DNA of 64,000 nucleotides, from contig NC_073744.1 in the NCBI RefSeq assembly GCF_029784135.1, positions 72,466,593 through 72,530,592 of the forward strand, read 5' to 3'. Positions 46,680 through 56,365 of this stretch are shown piece by piece. Under the pieces are notes generated by a model. The model was given only the letters and a program-made list of their open reading frames with translations, did no database searches and had not been told where the DNA came from. Position numbers and translations under genes: made by a program. The stretch is from Toxorhynchites rutilus septentrionalis. Lineage: Eukaryota > Arthropoda > Insecta > Diptera > Culicidae. Every line of letters begins with the position of its first letter. Within the stretch, counting starts at the first letter, position 1.

Positions 46680-47112
46680 CGCCTCTTTGGCTGAGTCTGC
46701 CCATTTGTCTCTATCCTGTGACCGTGTACCGCTAAAGTACAAAATGCGCGAATCCGCTGAAAAATATCTCATTCTCTTTCAAACCGTAAATCAGTGTTGG
46801 TGGTGGTTGTATGGCATCGTTTTACATCACATCGCATCAACGGATTGGTGCCGGAGCACCAGTATACCTAATAGCGGTTATAGAATTTCGGCCGTCGGAG
46901 TGCTCGAGTTGGCTTGCAAAGCTGCTCACGACAATAAGAAAACCCGCCTACAGAACAGAACACATTCGGTTCGATGGCAACAACTAGTTTCAGCGAGTGG
47001 CAAACGCAATCGCAAAACGGCAGCAGGTAGAAGAAGGAAAAAGTTTGTTTATACAGACTGTTTTGGTGGCAAAACCAGCCACCGTAAAACACGGCGCTTT
47101 TCAGGGCCATTA
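46680..47112 (+). pseudogene. Histone H2A pseudogene 2
   Basis: A tandem relative of 45494-45975. It lacks the N-terminal coding part but keeps GAPVYL-stop-AVIEF and then LELACKAAHDNKKTR (46855-46950), the same downstream body, and an identical stem-loop-like GGCGCTTTTCAGGGCC at 47093-47108 followed by a purine-rich AAAGAAGAG, like the histone downstream element. Non-functional. Confidence 0.8.
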
Positions 47113-47854
47113 AACCTTTGAAAGAAGAGTTATTAAAAGTTTTTCACAATACCAATGCATTCTAAAGTGACATAATATGACATATAATATAAACTGATTT
47201 ATTTTGTTTATGGTTGTTCTTGAACTTATTGGTTTGGGGTCTTTTAAATTGATCATTCAGTTTTCACAAACCCATGCATGGTTTCCGAATTAAAAGTGGC
47301 TTCAAATTACAACACATTGTATGCAGGATGGCATTAACGAATTTGCTCGTTACCAAGAACTGCTTTCTGTGGTTGATAACTGATGTTGAAAATTGACTGA
47401 CGTTACATCTGCATTGTATAGAAACATAACTAAGGAGCAACATGATGAGCTATGTATTTCCTGCTGCTCTGTCCTTATTTTAAAGGACTTTAATCCTGTG
47501 TTAATTTACTGTTGGTTTTTCAGAACGCTTATAGCTAGTTTAATTCTCGACAGATCGTAGAGTTCGTCTCCAAAACCTCAGTTCTTTTTCATTTCTATTT
47601 ACTTTGTTTGCGGAGATACAAATCTTACAATTCATTCGTCTTCGAAACCACAGTTTAAGGTACGGTAATGTGCTCAATAGTGAAATATATGATAGTGAAT
47701 AAGCTGATGACCACCTATGCATTCCCTATCACAGCCATCATTTTGATTGTACGATATGTGCATACGCCGAAAGATGCCCGGCGTTGAACATTTAATAAGT
47801 ACAAAGCCTTCAGAAAAAAATCAAGAATCAACTATGAGATAGTAAGAAAAAATT
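47113..47854. other. AT-rich spacer
   Basis: No gene or repeat ends are recognised. Around 47522-47580 a segment with GAACGCTTATA and AGATCG resembles 44838-44880 weakly. Confidence 0.35.
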
Positions 47855-48012
47855 GATGTGGAGTCGATCTGGCGTAGTGGTAACATCCATGCCTCTCACG
47901 CTAAAGATCACGAGTTCAATTCTCACTCCCGACATTCTTCCAAAAATGGAAGTAAAAACTGACGAACCAGCCAAATGAGTTAAAACTCACTATAATACAG
48001 ATAAAAAAAAAA
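47855..48012 (+). mobile_element. tRNA-derived SINE, short
   Basis: The A-box-like CTGGCGTAGTGGTAACATCC (47869-47888) and B-box-like GAGTTCAATTCTCACTCC (47912-47929) are correctly spaced for RNA polymerase III. The 3' body ends in CACTATAATACAGAT and an A-rich tail (48003-48018). Same general organisation as mosquito tRNA-related SINEs. Confidence 0.7.
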
Positions 48013-48018
48013 GAAAAA

Positions 48019-48360
48019 ATTGAGAAAGTTTGTAAAAAAAAAGCAAAAACACAACACAAAAGTTCTTTTCAGAACCCCCAACATGTTCATAAAGAGTAAA
48101 CAGTAAACTAATCCATTTTTCAGGTAGATAGGTGGGTATTCACGTAGGAGAAGAAAATAAAACAATATATTTAAAAAATATATTTAGCAAAAGCTGTCCC
48201 CTTTGTATAGTCCTACGTCACTCCGGTTATGTTCCCGACATTACCCACCCGTTTTTTTTTGCACTCAGTTGAACCCTCACTCCTTGTACACACATGCGCT
48301 CGGGCGAATCAACGTGCACTAAAAAAAAGTTGAAATGTTTTATTGACTACATCGTTCGCA
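48019..48360. other. Spacer
   Basis: No gene seen. At 48195-48250 there is a TAGTCCTACGTCACTCCGGT block, distantly like the blocks at 24119 and 44757. Confidence 0.35.
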
Positions 48361-49576
48361 TTAAGGTGAAGGTGGAAGCTAGCCACAAATGGCTGCCACA
48401 ATGGCGCTCATTTCTTTCATTTCCCTCCCTCACCCCTCGCCCGAAAATCAATTATTTTGCGAAACAGTGTGAAGAAAATGATCGTTTTTGCACACTTCCC
48501 ACCAAGAAATATCAACCGAACTCCAATCGATTACTCACAAGATATTAAATTCTGCTGTCGCACTGTATAGTGAAAAACGTCGGAAAACTCGAGTTAGTGA
48601 TCTGACACTGATGCCAGACAACATCATCAAAACAGCTAAAAATCCACTCAATAAAATGTTATTCCTGAGTCACAGCGTTTCACATCATGAAAATGAATAG
48701 AATAAAATTGTGTTGATATCAATACAGTTATTATTTTTACGTTTAATTACGATTAATTACGTCACATTATCATGTCGGGTGTTCGGGTTCGATTCCCGTT
48801 CTGACCGGGGGATTTTTCGTCAGAGAAATTTCCTTCGACTTGCACTGTGATCACGCGTATTCTAGAGCTTGCCCCTCGGAATACATTCAAGGCGTGTTGT
48901 TTGGCTTAAGAAATCTCAACTAAGTATTAATAAATGACGCTAGTTAATACATACGTTGAGACGGTAAAAGTTCCACAGGGAACGTTAACGCCATTCAAGA
49001 AGAAGGGGTCTATAATGTAAGTTTTAGCAACTTTAACATTGGTTAAGCAAATTGTATGGCAGAGCTGCCTATGCTTTCAAAACAGAAAAACGGAAAAGAA
49101 TTACATTCAATCAAAATGCCTCGGCCAACGAAGAGAAGGGTTAAGGCTCTCCAACGTGAATATGTGAAAACAACACGATAAACGAAATAAAATATTAAGG
49201 AATTATCCACATCGAGTTACTGTGCGGAAGAACTTGTTAATACCAAAAGAGCCCCAATCCGCATGTGTTATAAATTTGCTCATGTTACGTTCGCGAATAA
49301 TCAGGATTTTACTTCATATGAAAATGCACCTTCTATATATATATATTTATATTTGCAATTGATCATCGGAGCATATCGTTCATACATTTTACTTTTGTAT
49401 TGAATTGTTATTTTTTTCAAATGTATTCAATGACTCGTATCAATGAAGCGCCACACAGTCTGATAAGTGAATTGATCTATTTACGTGTGCTTTGCTCCTC
49501 TCTCACAAACACTATTACTCCATTTTTACACGTGGGTTTACCTATAATAATACAATGGCTTCCACCTTCACCTTAA
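48361..49576 (+). mobile_element. TTAA-bounded non-autonomous element E1
   Basis: Ends are TTAAGGTGAAGGTGGAAGC and the inverted GCTTCCACCTTCACCTTAA; TTAA at each edge fits a piggyBac-type TTAA target. 1216 bp with no transposase. It shares most of its length with E2 (52819-54084) in reverse orientation and is interrupted by a SINE at about 48740-49008 that E2 lacks. Confidence 0.75.
48740..49008 (+). mobile_element. tRNA-derived SINE (Feilai-like) inside E1
   Basis: B box GGTTCGATTCC at 48786-48796, followed by a body similar in layout to the Feilai SINE of Aedes and a 3' end GCCATTCAAGAAGAAGGGG. The A-box side is truncated or diverged. The E2 copy supplies the empty site: ACGTTTAATGAGTCTATAAT at about 53400-53420 (minus strand), where E1 has the SINE between ACGTTTAAT and TCTATAATG. 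Confidence 0.75.
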
Positions 49577-49599
49577 GGTTCGAACATCCTTACTGTACC

Positions 49600-49945
49600 A
49601 TATCCTTACCGTATCGCGGTTCATATACCCAGTTTCAAACCGCGCTCGAATCTGGTTTGTCTGCTCTGCTTTCTCTGTTGAGTTATTTTTCATCACACAA
49701 GCGTACGGGTGGTATGGAGGCGCGCTGTTGTTTTCAGGCTTAGCTTAGAACGAGTCAAGACAAAAGGGGCGCTTGAATTTGATGTGTGTGTGTATGAAAT
49801 GAGGAGCGGGCATCAAACAAGTGAGAAGCGATGTTTAGTATCTGAATTCTTCTTTAACTTAATTTCGCGCTCACTTGTTTCTGATTTTTGTGTACTTCGT
49901 ACCAAGAAAGAATACATGTTTGTTATGAACGCACGCAGATGAAAA
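49600..49945 (+). repeat. Dispersed repeat, copy 1 (inverted partner at 63440-63640)
   Basis: The stretch around 49675-49800 (TGTTGAGTTATTTTTC, GGTATGGAGGCGCGCTGTTG, GAATTTGATGTGTGTGTGTA) matches 63440-63640 in reverse with small differences. Its ORFs are not recognisable as protein. The outer limits are approximate. Confidence 0.65.
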
Positions 49946-51631
49946 TTAAACTCGAGTGCAGCGCTGCGTATATTTTCTAAAGACTGGTAGCTGCCGCTAG
50001 TTCTGGTCCTGTCAGTATTTGTACGTAAGTAAATAGTAGGAAAATCTGACTTTGTTGGTAGCAAGCTTAATGAAGTGATCAAATGTTGATATTATGTTTA
50101 TAAAATTTGTTAAGTGGCCTTTGGTGAGATTAAAATCGATGTGCTCTGAAAAATAAATTTACAAAAAGATCGAAGAATTAGCAGAAACTTCACTACATTA
50201 TTATAAACTAAGAGATTTAAATATTGTGCTTAGACAAATTTTCATCTTCAGTTTTCCACCGAAGAAGACAACTCTCAACGCTGAAAAATACTTTACTTTT
50301 GACCCGGTAACCATAATTGAAATCACGAAAATTCTATGGTCGATTGGAAAAAAACCAAAAACAAGTAATTAACGATTTATCAGTCATCCAGCAAGCGCCC
50401 AGACGGCAGCAAGACTTTTCAAAAGGTATTTCGCAAGACCGAGTAGTTTAGTTTAGTTTCTCAAATTGGTTTTTTCTCAATGCTAGAGGCGAATGAACTG
50501 AGAGAGCATAAAGCTTCTATAATTCAAAACAACATCATTACACCAATGAATCCAAACATACTCCTGAATTCACAGAAGCTCCCTTCAGCCAAAAGTAAAT
50601 ATAAAATAGATTTCAAGAATACATCGAAATTTCTAAAATGGCAGCCTGTCATCCACGCATTTTCAGATGCTTTCTAATATACAGGGAGTACCTTAAGATT
50701 TTTCTTAAGATTTTTCATAGTGGGAGCCTAAGACTTTTATCCATGTTTGCATACGGCATAAAAGTCAAGCGCTCTTTGTTCACTTTTGTCTCAGGAACAC
50801 TAGACGAGTTTCTGTCTACAAACGTCGTCTATGAAATGGCTTTGAAATATAAGCCACTCGCGTCAGCGTTAAAAATTTGACACGTTTGCAATTTAAGGCT
50901 CTGCAAAAATCTTCTACAAATTTATCAATAATCCCAATACTACTGGCAAGTTTCTCCCCGGTTATTTTAAGCAGGCGTATACCATATCGGTTTATAAACT
51001 TATCGACGTACCCCAACTTCCGTATTGACCCTCTCGAACCATTTGAGAATAAAACTTTTGAGCCTGTACTTCTAGCATATAATGGCTCACAGGAACGTTA
51101 CCTTCGCGTTTTTGAAGGAACCAGATGAATAGGGCTTCGTCTACCTCCGGATGCTAGGCCTTTTTGGAACGTTTCCGGTTTGCTGCGAATCAATTTACTA
51201 ATCAGAACTAGTTCACCTGTGATGAAATGAAAAATTATTACAAATATTTCCTTGCACTTCCGTAACTTTTGATGACTTTTGAACGCGATTTTATGTTATA
51301 CTTCAGCATTGAATTAATGGACATTCCTTGATCTGCATCCTTGATAATCAAAAGCACAACAGATCGCTTCGGGTTTTCACCAGAAAAATCTTCTTGAAAT
51401 ATCGGACCCATTTTCAATTGATACGTTTCGTATTGATATAAATTATAATCTATAAATTATTCTGGAGAGAAACTGAGAGAATAAAACACCAAAGATCACT
51501 TTAACTCTTTTATTTACTATTAAAAACATGTACCTCAAATGCCAGTTGCTTAGAAATGCTCGCTTACATGGAATTAAACTTTGTCGGTTTGCTGTCTGAA
51601 TTGGAAATAACTTTACAATAGGTTGACTAGA
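49946..51631. other. Unassigned region between E1 and a Harbinger copy
   Basis: Mostly AT-rich. 50468-50500 repeats part of 45345-45375 (CTAGAGGCGAATGAACTG). An 83-codon ORF at 50877-51128 has no recognisable motif. No gene is supported. Confidence 0.35.
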
Positions 51632-52764
51632 GCCGGGTTCAGACGGTGCGAGTAAGCATACGAGTCGGTCTAGTCAGTTACTGCAGTGCAGCTACTCACA
51701 CCGTGTGAACACATCATGCCAGTTATTGTCATGTGTGATCCGGCGTGCGAGCTACTTCAAAGATTTTTGAATTTACTCGCACTCGCATGCTTCAAAACGT
51801 CAAAAACAGAATTTAGCGTCCGAATCAGGGATGCCAAATGTAAAGAAATGTCTCTATTTTTAAGATATTTGAAAATATGCGAAGATATTTATAGACTTGA
51901 AAATTATTGGAAAAACAAATAAAATCCTCATAGTTTCTAAACGAAATCATTGTTATTTCGTTTTGCACGCTGGCGGGGCACGCTTTCTTTTTGAGACTAT
52001 CATTTTCATTTTACAAAATAAATAAAATTTAGAAAAATCTTTTAGACTACCATTTATAGCATCACATACTTCCGGAATTATCTTAGCTATGGATGCTTTC
52101 GAGATTCTAAAAAATATCGACAACAATCTGAACGATATTCCAGAAGAAAGGCACATCAATGTCATTTCTAATTTCACTCTTGCAGATACAGCATCCCTCG
52201 TGATTGTATCTTGGCGTTGTATTTGTGGGCCAATGAAATCCAACAGTTTTTCCACTTGTTCAGGTGTTATTCTCAACACTGCTCTGTAATCTCGGGGATT
52301 CTCATCGTAGAGTTCCTTCAATATTGTATTTGTTGCTCCTTTTCTTTGCATCCAATACCTGGCCCGAATCCTTTTTTTTCTTTCTGCTTTTTGGGATAGT
52401 ACCTTCAGTTCAAAGAAATTCAGCACAAAGTATGTATTTTTAAACACGATCAGCGTGTGTTTCGCTATAAAATTGTGTAATGATACATTCAACTGAAAAC
52501 CTAAGATGAAAACTGCCAATAAAGAAGTCGATTTCGGACCAATCATTTGACAAATTCGGACCTGATTGCTGTTTCTGACTATTTGATGGACATTTGAAAA
52601 ATCGCCAGGCATTCCTGGTAAACCCGTGCCGTAGTATCTAGTTTCTCGCCAGCAGCTCACATTGTGTGAACGGGCAAGGCGAGTCAACCAATTGTCAAGC
52701 GAGTCCACCGGGTCAGTAGCTGCTCATTGTCAAGTCAGCTACTGGCAACGTATAAATGGTCCTT
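51632..52764 (-). mobile_element. Non-autonomous Harbinger element, third copy, one end missing
   Basis: The left end GCCGGGTTCAGACGGTGCGA is intact. The right end stops at ATAAATGGTCC without the terminal ~24 bp, just as the copy at 6031-7336 does. The minus strand has the longest version of the coding segment (251 codons, 52708-51953): ITPEQVEKLLDFIGPQIQRQ, FRISKASIAKIIPEVCDAIN, then KDFSKFYLFCKMK. This is the Harbinger N-terminal domain without the DDE nuclease. All three copies share the same C-terminal cut, so the deletion predates their spread. Confidence 0.8.
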
Positions 52765-52818
52765 AAGTTGGAATGAATCTGGATTTTTCCACGCACCGCA
52801 AGCAAGGTAAGCTTCAGC

Positions 52819-54084
52819 TTAAGATGAAGGTGGAACGAAGCCATTGTAGTAGTATAGGTAAAACCACGTGTTTGTATGGGGTAATAGTGTTTGTGAGAGA
52901 AGCACAAAGCACAAAGCACAAAGTTTGTTTTGATTTTTGTACGTAAATAGATCAATTCACTTACCAGACTGTGTGGCGTTTCACTGACACGAGTCTCAGA
53001 ATACATTTATAAAAATCACAATTCAATACTGAAGTAGAATGTACGAACGATGTGCTGCTATGAACAATTGCTAATACAAATATATAGAGAAGGTGCATTT
53101 ACAAATGAAGTAAAATTCTGATTATACGCGAGCGTAACATTAGCAAATTTATAACATATGCGAATTGGGGTTCTTTTGGTATCAACAAGTTCTTCAGCAC
53201 AGTAACTCGATGTTGATAATTCCTTAATATTTTCCTTCGTTGGTCGTATTTTTTATTTTATATTCACGTTGGAGAGCTTTAACCCTTCTCTTCGTTGGCC
53301 GATGCATTTTGATTAAATGTAATACTTTTCCGTTTTCGTGGCAGTGTTCCGAGCTCTGCAATACAATTTTTTTAACCAATGTTAAAGTTGCTAAAACTTA
53401 CATTATAGACTCATTAAACGTAAAAACAATAATTCTATTGATATCAACACAATTTTATTTCATTGATTTTCATATCATGAAACGCTATGACTCAGGAATA
53501 ACATTTTATTGAGTGGTTTTTATAGCTTTTTCGATGATATTGGGCCCTATTCCAGAAAACGAGACGAGCAGTTTTTGTACTAGCATATGGTTTCGTCACT
53601 TAGTCATTCCTTTATTATGGAGTTAGTGAGGCCAATGTTTATTCATCTAATCAACGATTTCCTTTAATTTACTAGGGTCGTTCGAAAAATAAGTTTCAGT
53701 GCCTCAGAAATCGCGGAAAAACAAAAAAGGTGATTTTTGTAATCTACGTTTTATTTTTTTCTACATAATCGCCGTAACGTTCGAGGCATTTCTCATAGCG
53801 TGGCACGAGTTTTTCTATTCCGAGCGCGAAGTGCGTAGCGTCCAACTTTTTGAAATATGATGTAACTGCGTCATACATTGCGACGGCAGGTGAAAATTTA
53901 ATATCTTGTGAGTAACTGATTAGAGTTTGGGTCATATTACTTGATAGGAAGTGTGCGAAAACGATCATTTTCTACATATTGTTTCGCAAAATTATTGAAT
54001 ATCGGGCGTGGGTGAGGGAGGGAGATGAAAGAAATGAGCGCCATTGTGGCAGTCATTTGTGGCTTCCTTCCACCTTCACCTTAA
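52819..54084 (-). mobile_element. TTAA-bounded non-autonomous element E2
   Basis: Inverted relative of E1, with TTAAGATGAAGGTGG at one end and CCACCTTCACCTTAA at the other. About 1266 bp. It differs from E1 by lacking the SINE and by carrying a mariner fragment at 53675-53860 and some extra sequence. Confidence 0.75.
53675..53860 (-). pseudogene. Mariner 3' fragment inside E2
   Basis: The minus strand encodes a mariner transposase C-terminus: YFKKLDATHFALGIEKLVPR then YEKCLERYGDYVEK, ending at 53744. Beyond this is a mariner-type terminal repeat ending in GGGTCGTTCGAAAAATAAGT (read on the plus strand from 53675), with TA at 53673-53674. The rest of the element is missing. Confidence 0.8.
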
Positions 54085-54550
54085 TCCTCTGAAATACTAT
54101 TCAAAAATGCCTGGGAATGCATTTACCTCTAACGGCCACTAAGTCAGATAAGTTCGATAAAACTGAACTGTATTCCTGGTCATTGCTGTTTAGAGGGAAA
54201 TGAAAAGCAGTTGGACTTGCCAGATCCGGCTCTATCTCTTCCTTCACTGATCTAGAACCATTCTGTAGAATTCCTGATTGTGTGTTGAAGATGGAACTGT
54301 CGAGATGGGAAGATCGGGAAGTGATGGTCAGTTGATAGCTGTACAACTTAATAAGTAAAAAAACATAACTCCGAATATTCACTGGTCTTATAACAGGACT
54401 AGTATGATTATTTGGTCGTGTATTACACCGCGTCACATTATGTAACTGGCAAAACGATACGGTCGATACATCCGACGACAAGAGTATCGTAAATTTGATG
54501 ACACCGGATTAGCCTATTCAAGCCTCGAGTCACGTTCCAGTACCAGACTA
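54085..54550. other. Spacer
   Basis: No gene or repeat recognised. A 126-codon minus-strand ORF (54101-54481) has no known motif. Confidence 0.35.
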
Positions 54551-55848
54551 AAGGGTGTGTCACATCAAATTGCATCACGGAAAAAACGCTGTAGAAATTT
54601 AATTTTTAGGAATTATATCTTCAGCTTTCGCTTATAATCAGATAAGAGTGTATAGATCACGTTGGCCATGCTTCACTGTAAATTTTTCGTAAATTTAGAA
54701 AAATGTCGTCGAACGAAAAAGAGCTTCGTGAATTAATCCTGTGCACTCATTTCGAGAATCCGGAGTTGTCACATCGGGACATCGGTAAGATGCTGGGAAT
54801 CGTCCAATCCACGGTCAGCAGAGTACTAAAACGATACTTCGAGAACCTAACCATCGACCGGAAGGTGAAGAACGGCAAAAATGGATGCTCCGTCAGTGAA
54901 ATAGATCACAAGCGCGTAGTTAAGCAGTTTAGACGTGATCCGAGAAGTTCGGTCCGGGATGTCGCCAATAAGCTGAATTTGTCAAGTTCATTCGTCCAGC
55001 GGACCCAGCAGCGGGAGGGCCTGCGTACATACAAGGTTCAGAAGGCTCCTAACCGCGACGAAAGGCAAAACATGGTGGGGAAGACGCGAGCCCGGAAGCT
55101 GTACACCGAAATGCTGACGAAGCCGCATTGCCTGGTAATGGACGACGAAACCTACGTCAAAGCGGACTTTCGTCAGCTGCCGGGTCTGTTGTTCTTCTCC
55201 GCAGAGGACAAATTCAGCGTTCCGGAGGAGATTCGCAAGCAGAAACTATCCAAGTTTGCCAAAAAGTACATGGTGTGGCAAGCGATCTGCTCTTGCGGAA
55301 AGCGGAGCGCCCCCTTCGTGATGACCGGCACGGTAAACGGGCAGGTTTACCTTAAGGAGTGCCTACAGAAGCGCTTACTACCACTATTGAAGCAGCACGA
55401 GGGCCCGACCATCTTCTGGCCGGATCTCGCTTCGTGCCACTATTCAAAGGACGTGTTGGAGTGGTACGAAGCCAATGGGGTCACCTTCGTGCCAAAGGAA
55501 ATGAACCCGCCCAACGCGCCGGAGCTTCGCCCAATAGAGAAATATTGGGCGATTATGAAGCAGGCCCTCCGGAAGAACCCAAAAGTTGTCAAATCGGAGG
55601 CGGATTTCAAGAGAAAATGGATTTCTGTTCAAAAAAAACTACAACCTGACGTTGTACAGAAACTTATGGACGGGGTAAAGAGGAAAGTGCGAGCATACGG
55701 GCTTGGGCTCGAAGTATGAATAAAAAGAAAATGCCAAAAGTTGTTTAATAGTTTTTATTTTACTGTCTAAAATTTTCAAAAGGATCGGTCTACTGGGCGA
55801 ATTTCTACAGCGTTTTTTCCGTGATGCAATTTGATGTGACACACCCTT
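54551..55848 (+). mobile_element. DD37E Tc1/mariner element, intact
   Basis: 1298 bp, inverted ends AAGGGTGTGTCACATCAAAT with TA at 54549-54550 and 55849-55850. The terminal repeats of the two sides agree over at least 50 bp (through CGGAAAAAACGCTGTAGAAA). It carries a full transposase ORF, so it may be autonomous. Confidence 0.95.
54703..55719 (+). CDS. DD37E transposase (ITm superfamily), apparently intact
   Basis: A 338-aa transposase that would cut out and reinsert the element at TA sites. The N-terminus has two helix-turn-helix units (about 1-110; LSHRDIGKMLGIVQSTVSRV and SSVRDVANKLNLSSSFVQRT). The catalytic domain has the first Asp in VMDDETYVKADF, the second in TIFWPDLASCHY and the Glu in ELRPIEKYWAIMK. 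Exactly 37 residues separate the last two, the DD37E signature described from mosquitoes. The C-terminus ends RKVRAYGLGLEV. No stop or frameshift is seen, the length is normal for the family, and the ATG context is shared with the dead copy at 3187-4203. Whether it is expressed cannot be judged here. Confidence 0.95.
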   Translation: MSSNEKELRELILCTHFENPELSHRDIGKMLGIVQSTVSRVLKRYFENLTIDRKVKNGKNGCSVSEIDHKRVVKQFRRDPRSSVRDVANKLNLSSSFVQRTQQREGLRTYKVQKAPNRDERQNMVGKTRARKLYTEMLTKPHCLVMDDETYVKADFRQLPGLLFFSAEDKFSVPEEIRKQKLSKFAKKYMVWQAICSCGKRSAPFVMTGTVNGQVYLKECLQKRLLPLLKQHEGPTIFWPDLASCHYSKDVLEWYEANGVTFVPKEMNPPNAPELRPIEKYWAIMKQALRKNPKVVKSEADFKRKWISVQKKLQPDVVQKLMDGVKRKVRAYGLGLEV

Positions 55849-56145
55849 TATCTAGAAGGAATATCAGAAAGGAGACTACAAATGATTCGAATTACCCAGT
55901 CACTAGATAGCTAGATAGCTTAGCCGAAATCACTAACGTAGAACGAAAAATGGGAGTGATGAGCTGATCAGCCAGTTTTCTTTCAATCTTTAAAGTTTAA
56001 TATAAATAAATTTAGTCTTTACAAACATATATGGTTTATTGAAATACCATAATATAAATTGATAATAAAATATGATTCATTGTGATAAATATACAGTGCT
56101 AATGAATTCTCACTGTATTTGATCTAATGACATGAATGAATTTGA
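55849..56145. other. Downstream flank of the peroxidase gene
   Basis: AT-rich, no gene recognised. It may include distal 3' UTR of the minus-strand peroxidase gene. Confidence 0.35.

Positions 56146-56191
<46 letters not shown>
56146..56191. repeat. (AAAT)n microsatellite
   Basis: Eleven to twelve uninterrupted AAAT units. Confidence 0.95.
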
Positions 56192-56193
<2 letters not shown>

Positions 56194-56229
56194 CAGTATA
56201 AATTGCATTGTGTCGAAAGGATGCTTCAG

Positions 56230-56235
56230 TTTATT
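56230..56235 (-). terminator. Predicted polyadenylation signal of the peroxidase gene
   Basis: AATAAA on the minus strand about 130 bases after the stop codon. Confidence 0.5.
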
Positions 56236-56365
56236 TTGAGTCCAGTGTCAGGGTTCTGTGTTCGTCGAGTCATAAGTCAATAATTCGTCGTTACGTCAAA
56301 AAAGTTATCTTGTTGAACGGTTTGGTCATATGGTCATTCTACTCTGGTCTTATTTTGGTCTTCTG

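Noticed and set aside
47855..47935. tRNA gene
   Set aside because: Same reason; it continues into a SINE body with an A-rich tail.
50877..51128. 83-codon plus-strand ORF as a gene
   Set aside because: No motif, no context and no sign of splicing or repeat-encoded origin that I can recognise.
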